Positions 22,201 to 28,200 of a DNA stretch of 64,000 nt are shown piece by piece. Source of the stretch: CBDESM01 sp965205165 (GTDB lineage Bacteria > Chloroflexota > Dehalococcoidia > Bin125); assembly GCA_965205165.1 (NCBI GenBank), contig OZ242037.1:1984001-2048000 (forward strand). The letters are read 5' to 3'. The notes below the pieces were generated by a model that saw nothing but the letters and a program-made list of their open reading frames with translations, was not told the origin of the DNA and searched no databases. The translations under genes were made by a program, and so were the position numbers. Numbering within the stretch: the stretch's first letter is position 1; each line of letters begins with the position of its first letter.

Positions 22201-25200
22201 CCGGCCGCGGCGGACGACGCGAAGTCCGGCGCGGAATCGGCCGCGACGATGATGTCGAAGGTCAATTCGGTCTCATCGCCGGCCGCGCTGTTGGCATCGC
22301 CGTCGACCACCTTGTAGGTCATGTTGTAGGTGCCCGCGGCGGTGGGCGTGCCGGAGAGCACGCGGGTGGCGGTGCTGAAGCTGATCCCGGCCACGTCCGA
22401 GTCGTTGAGCGAGATCGTGGTGCCCAGGTTGCCGTTCCGCGGCGCGGGCAGGGTGACATTGGTGATCGCGGAGTTGGCGATCGCGTTGATGTTGCCGATC
22501 GAGGACGCGCTGAACGAGGGGCGCGAATCGTTCACGAAGTTGATCGTGAAGGTCAGCGTGTCTTCGTCGTTCGAGGCCGAGTTGGCGTCGGCGTCCTCGA
22601 CGCGGTAGGTGAGCGTGCCGGTGGCGGCGGCGGAGGTGCTGCCGGTCAGCTTGCGCGTGCTCGCGCTGAAGCTGATGCCGGCGGGCAGGGATTCATCGAT
22701 TGAATAGGTCAGCGAGCCGTTGCCGCCCGTGGCCGCGGGCAGCTGGAGTTCGGGGATGTTCTGGCCCTTGATGTACTTGGCCGAGCCGAGGTTGCCCGAT
22801 GCGTGGTTCGTGCTGATCGCGCCGCGCACCGTCGTCTGCGCGCCGCTGGCGAAGGCGGGCGCGGATTCGGCGGCCACCACCAGCGAGTACGTGAGCGTCG
22901 CCGAGTCCGCGGCGGTGGTATCCGCGTCGGCGTCGTGCGCCCGGTAGGTGATCGTGTAGGTCGCGGCGGTCGCCGAACCGAGCGTGCCGGAGATGACCCG
23001 CGTGCCCGCGTTGAACACGAGGCCGCTGGGCAGCTGCGAGGTGGCGGTCGACGATGCATCGATCGAATAGACGGTATCGCCGGCGCCGTTGCCCTTGGCG
23101 GTGACCGCGGGGAGCGTGATGTTGGTGATCGTCTGGCCGGCGACCAGCAGCAGCGCGTTGATCGCGGTCTGCGTCGCGGTCGGCTCGGTGTTGGCGAACG
23201 TCGGCGTCGTATCCGAGGCGAACTGGATGTTGAACGTTTGCTCGGCTTGGTCGGCGGAGGTGTTGTCCGCGTCGCTGTCGGCCGCGATGTACCTGATCGT
23301 GTAGGTCGCGGCGGTTGCGTGAGAGCCCGTGATCTTGCGGGTCGAGGCGCTGAACGAGAGTCCCGAGGGCAAGCCGGCGGTATACGCGCCGGACGAGGTC
23401 GAGAGGCGGTGCTGGACGCTGTAGACGGTCGCGCCGTTGCCGCCGCTGGCGCTCGGCAGCGTGATATCGACCGCCTGCGTGGCGATCTCGGTCTGGTTCG
23501 ACATGCTCGCGCTGAACACGGGCGCCGTATCGGCGACGATGGTGATCGTGAAAGTGAGCGTTGAAGCGTCGGTACCCGCGTTGTTGGAGTCGGAGTCGTC
23601 GACCTTGTAGGTGACGGTGCTGACGGCCGGCAGCGTGGCCGGCGGCGTCGGCACGGTCGGCGTGCCGGTGATCCGCCGCGTGGTGCTGGAGAAGAGCAGG
23701 CCGCCGGGCAGTCCGGTCGCGCTATAGACGGGGTTGCCGTTGCCGCCCGATGCGGCGGGGAGCTGCAGCGCGGTGATCGCCTGGGTGGCGATGTAGGTCC
23801 GGTTGCCCACCGCCGGCGTGGAGGCGAAGGCATGCTTGGTATCGGCGGCGACGGTGATCGTGAAGCTGACGGTATCGACGTCCTTGTTCGCGCCGCTGGT
23901 CGCGGTGTTGCCGTCGGCGTCGAGCACGGTCACCGTGACCGAGTACTCCCCGTTGGTTACGGCCGTCGCCGTGCCGGAGTTGGGCGAGCCGGTGATTTGG
24001 CCGGTGGAGGAACTGATCGAGAGGCCGCCGGGCAGCCCGGTCGCGCTGTACCTGAGGTCGCCGTTGCCGCCGCTGACGGAGGGCATGGAGATCGCGGTGA
24101 TCGCCTGGCCCTCGATCGCATTCTGATTCGAAACGCTGGCGCCGAACGAGGGGGTCGAGTCGGCGGCCACTTGCAGGGTGAAGCTGAACGATGCGCGGTC
24201 GCCGTTGCTCGTATCGCTGTCCGAGTCCCTCGCAGTCCAGGTAACCGTGGTGTTGCCGGTGGCGGTGGGCGTGCCGGAGATGGTGCGGGTGGAAGCGCTC
24301 CAGCTGAGGCCTGTCGGGAGGGCGGTGCTGAGGTCGGCGTAGACGATTGCGCCGTTGCCGCCGCTGGCGGCGGGGAGGACCAAGGCTTGCATCGGCGAGT
24401 TCTGGATCAGGCCCTGCGTGGTACCCGAGAGCGTGGTCGAGGAGAACGCCGGCGCGGTGTTGGCGACGATGGTGATGCTGAAGGTGAGCGTCGAGGCGTC
24501 GGAGTTCGCGTCGTTTGAATCGGAGTCGGCGACCTTGTATGTCACGGTGCTGGTGATCGGCAGCGTTGCCGGCTGCGCCGGCACGGACGGGGTGCCGGTG
24601 ATCCGGCGGGTCGCGCTGGAGAAGACCAAGCCGCCGGGCAGTCCGGTCGCGGTATAGACGGGATTGCCGTTGCCGCCGGAGGCTGCGGGGAGCTGGAGCG
24701 CGCTGATGGCCAACGTGGCGATGTAGCTCTGGTTGCCGACGGTCGGCGTGGCGGCGAAGGAGTGCTTGGTGTCGGCGGCGACGGTGATCGTGAAGCTGAC
24801 GGTATCGATGTCCCTGTTCGCGCCGCTGGTCGCGGTGTTGCCGTCGGCATCGACCACGGTCACGGTGACCGAGTACTGGCCGTTGGCGACCGCCGCTGCG
24901 GTGCCGGAGTTGGGCGAGCCGGTGATTTGGCCGGACGATGAGTTGATCGAGAGACCGCCGGGCAATCCGGTCGCGCTGTATCTGAGGTCGCCGTTGCCGC
25001 CGCTGACGGCGGGCATACCGATCGCGGTGATCGCCTGGCCCTCGATCGCGTTCCGGTTCGAGACGCTGCCGCCGAACGAGGGGGATGAGTCGGCCGCCAC
25101 TTGCAGGGTGAAGCTGAACGATGCGCGGTCGCTGTTGGTTGCGTCGCTGTCTGAGTCCCTCGCGGTCCAGGTGATCGTGGTATTGCCCGTGGCGGTGGGG

Positions 25201-28200
25201 GTGCCGGAGATGGTGCGGGTGGAGGCGCTCCAGCTGAGGCCGGTGGGGAGGGCAGTGCTGAGGTCGGCGTAGACGATTGCGCCGTTGCCGCCGCTGGCTG
25301 CGGGGAGGACCAAGGCTTGCATCGGCGAGTTCTGGATCAGGCCCTGCGTAGTGCCGGAGAGCGTGGTCGAGGAGAACGCCGGCGCGGTGTTGGCGGCGAT
25401 GGTGATGGTGAACGAGATCGAATCTTCATCGGCTGCGCCGGTGCGGGAGTCGCCGTCCACGACCTTGTACGTGATGGTGAAGGTGCCGGCGGCGTTGGGC
25501 GTGCCGCTGATTTGGCGCGTGGACGGGCTGAACGAGAGGTTGGCGGGCATGCCGTCGGTACTGGCGAGCGAGCCCTGCCGCGTATAGGAGACGGAATAGG
25601 TGATGCCGTAGTTGCCGCCGGTCGCGGAGGGGAGCGCGCGGGTCGGGATGGCGATACCGACGTCCTCGCTGGGCAGGTTGGATATGGAGCGGCTGCTGAA
25701 GACCGGCTTGGATTCGGCCTGGACGTTGATGACGAAGATGATCGCGTCGGCGTCGGACGTTTGAGTGTCCACGTCGGCATCGCGGGCGGTGTAGGTGATC
25801 GTGTAGGGCGAGCCGGAGACGGCGGAGGCCTGCGGCGCGCCGGAGAGCCGGCGGGTGGATTGGTTGAAGCTGAGCCCGGCGGGCAGGGCCGAGATCTCGT
25901 AGGTGGTGCTTCCGTTGCCGGCGCTGGAGACGGCGGGGAGGGTGAGGGCGGAGAGGGACTGGCCGACGACGAGGTTGAGGTTGGAGATCGAGGACTCAGC
26001 GAAGGCGGGGACGGCGTTCGCGCCGACGGTGATGGTGAAGCTGAGCGTGTCCGCGTCGCCGGCTGCGGAGTCGTTGTCGGAGTCCTGCGCGGTGTAGGTG
26101 ATCGACGCTGCGCCGCTGGCGGTGGGCGCGCCCGTGATGCGGCGGGTGGTCGCGTCGAACGAGAGGCCGGTGGGCAGCGAGCTGACGGAGTAGCGGGTCG
26201 CGCCGTTGCCGGCGGTCGAGACCGCGGGCAGCGAGAGCGCGGAGATCTGGAGGCCGTAGCCGTAGGACTGGTTGGCGACGGAAGCGCCGGCGGCGAAGGC
26301 GGGGGCGGCGTTGAGTTCGACGTTGATGTCGAACGTGGCGGAGTCGCCGTCGCTCGGATCGTTGTTGTCGTCGGAGTCGATGACGGAATAGGTCACGGTC
26401 CAGGTCGCGGCGCTGCTGGAGACGGGCGTGCCGGAGAGGGAATGGGTGGCGGGGTCGAAGGCGAGTCCGGAGCCGGTGGGCAGGCCGCTGAGGGAGTAGA
26501 TCAGCGCGCCGTCGCCGTCGGTTGCGGCGGGGAGTTCGAGGGTGCCGACGGAGACGCCGGCGACGACGGTGATGTTCGGGGGATCGGGCGAGAATTGGGG
26601 CGGCGAGTCGGTGACGATGACGGTGATCGTGAAGCGGAGCGAGACGGCGTCTCCGTCTGCGTCGCGGGCGGTGTAGACGACGTTGACGGCGCCTTCGTTG
26701 GCGGGCGCGCCGGACAGGCGGCGGGTGGGGGCGTCGAAGGTCATGCCCGGGATTGCGGGGGAGAGCGAGTAGGTGAGCGCGCCGTCGCCGCCGCGCGCGA
26801 AGGGCAGGGCGATTGACGCTTGGTCGCCGCGTTCGAGCTCCTGGTCGTCGATGCGGGCGTTGAAGATGGGGCGCTGGTCGAGCGGCGGCGGCGCGCCGCC
26901 CCCGCCGCCGATGAAGACGGGCGCGGGCGAGGTGACGCGGATTGTGAAGGTGATGGAGTCGGTGTCGCCGAGGATGCGGGCGTCGGAGTCGCGCACGGTG
27001 AGCGTGAGCGAGTAGGTGCCGGCGCTGTCGGCGGTGCCGGAGAGGATGCGGGAGGCCTTGTTGAAGACCAGGCCGGGGACGGAGCCGGAGATCGAATAGT
27101 CGAGCGCGCCGTTGCCGCCCGCGGCCGCGGGCAGGGCGAGGGAAATCTCGTCGCCTACTTCGTACTCGGAGGCGGCGACCGAGCCGCTGAAGGCCGGGAC
27201 GGAGTTGGCGGCGCGGACGGTGATGGCGAGGGTCTGCCGATCCGAACCGCCGCGGGCGTTGCGGACGATGTAGTCGGGCGCGTACTCGCCGGCTTCCGTT
27301 GCGGTGCCGGAGAGTTGGCGGGCCGCGGGGTCGAAGGCGAGGCCGGGCGGGAGCGGGGCGAGCGAGTAGGCGAGATCGTCGCCGTCGGCTTCGGGCAGCG
27401 CGACGGGGGAGAGGGCTTGGCCGGCTTCCAGCTCGATGTCGCCCGCCGTCGTACGGAAGCGCGGGGCCGTTTCGGCGGCGTGGACGGTGATGGAGACGGC
27501 GGCAGTGGCGCGGTTGCCGGCGGCGTCCGTCGCGGTGTAGGCGCCGCTGTACGCGCCGGCGCTGCTGGGCGTGCCGGAGAGGGTGCGCGCGACGGGGTCG
27601 AAGGCGAGGCCGGGGATTGCCGCGGAGAGGGAGTAGCGGATCTCGCCCTCGCCGCCGGTGGCCGCGGGCAGGACGAGGGCTTCGACTTGCGAGCCGGCGG
27701 TGAACTCGAACTCGGAGGATGGCGCGCCGAATGCGAGCGGGGCGGGCGGCGGCTGATCGGGCTCGTCGTCTTGTTCTCCGGGCTCGCCCGGTTCGTCCGG
27801 GACTTCCTCGTCCTCGGCGGGTTCCGCCGGCTCGTCGGGCTCAGTCGGTTCGGGTTCGGCGGGCGCGGGCGGTTCGACGGCGGAGCTGCGGAGCCAGCTG
27901 CCCTGGCGGTTGCGGGCGAGGCCGGGGCTGAGGTAGCGCAGGCGCGGGAGGATGCGCTCGCCGTCCACGAGCAGCGCGAACTCGGTGCGCCCGTCGGCCA
28001 GGGGGCGGACGGCGACGCGGACTTCGCGCTCGATCGTCTGATCGGGGTCGTCTGGATCGGGCGAGCTGATCGTGAGCGCCGAGCTGCGCAGCCATTGGCC
28101 GGTGCGCGAGCTGATCAGCGCCGGCGTCAGGTAGCGGAGCTGCGGGAGCAGGCGTTGGCCGCCGCTGATGACGCCGAATTCCAAGCGGCCGTCTTCGAGC

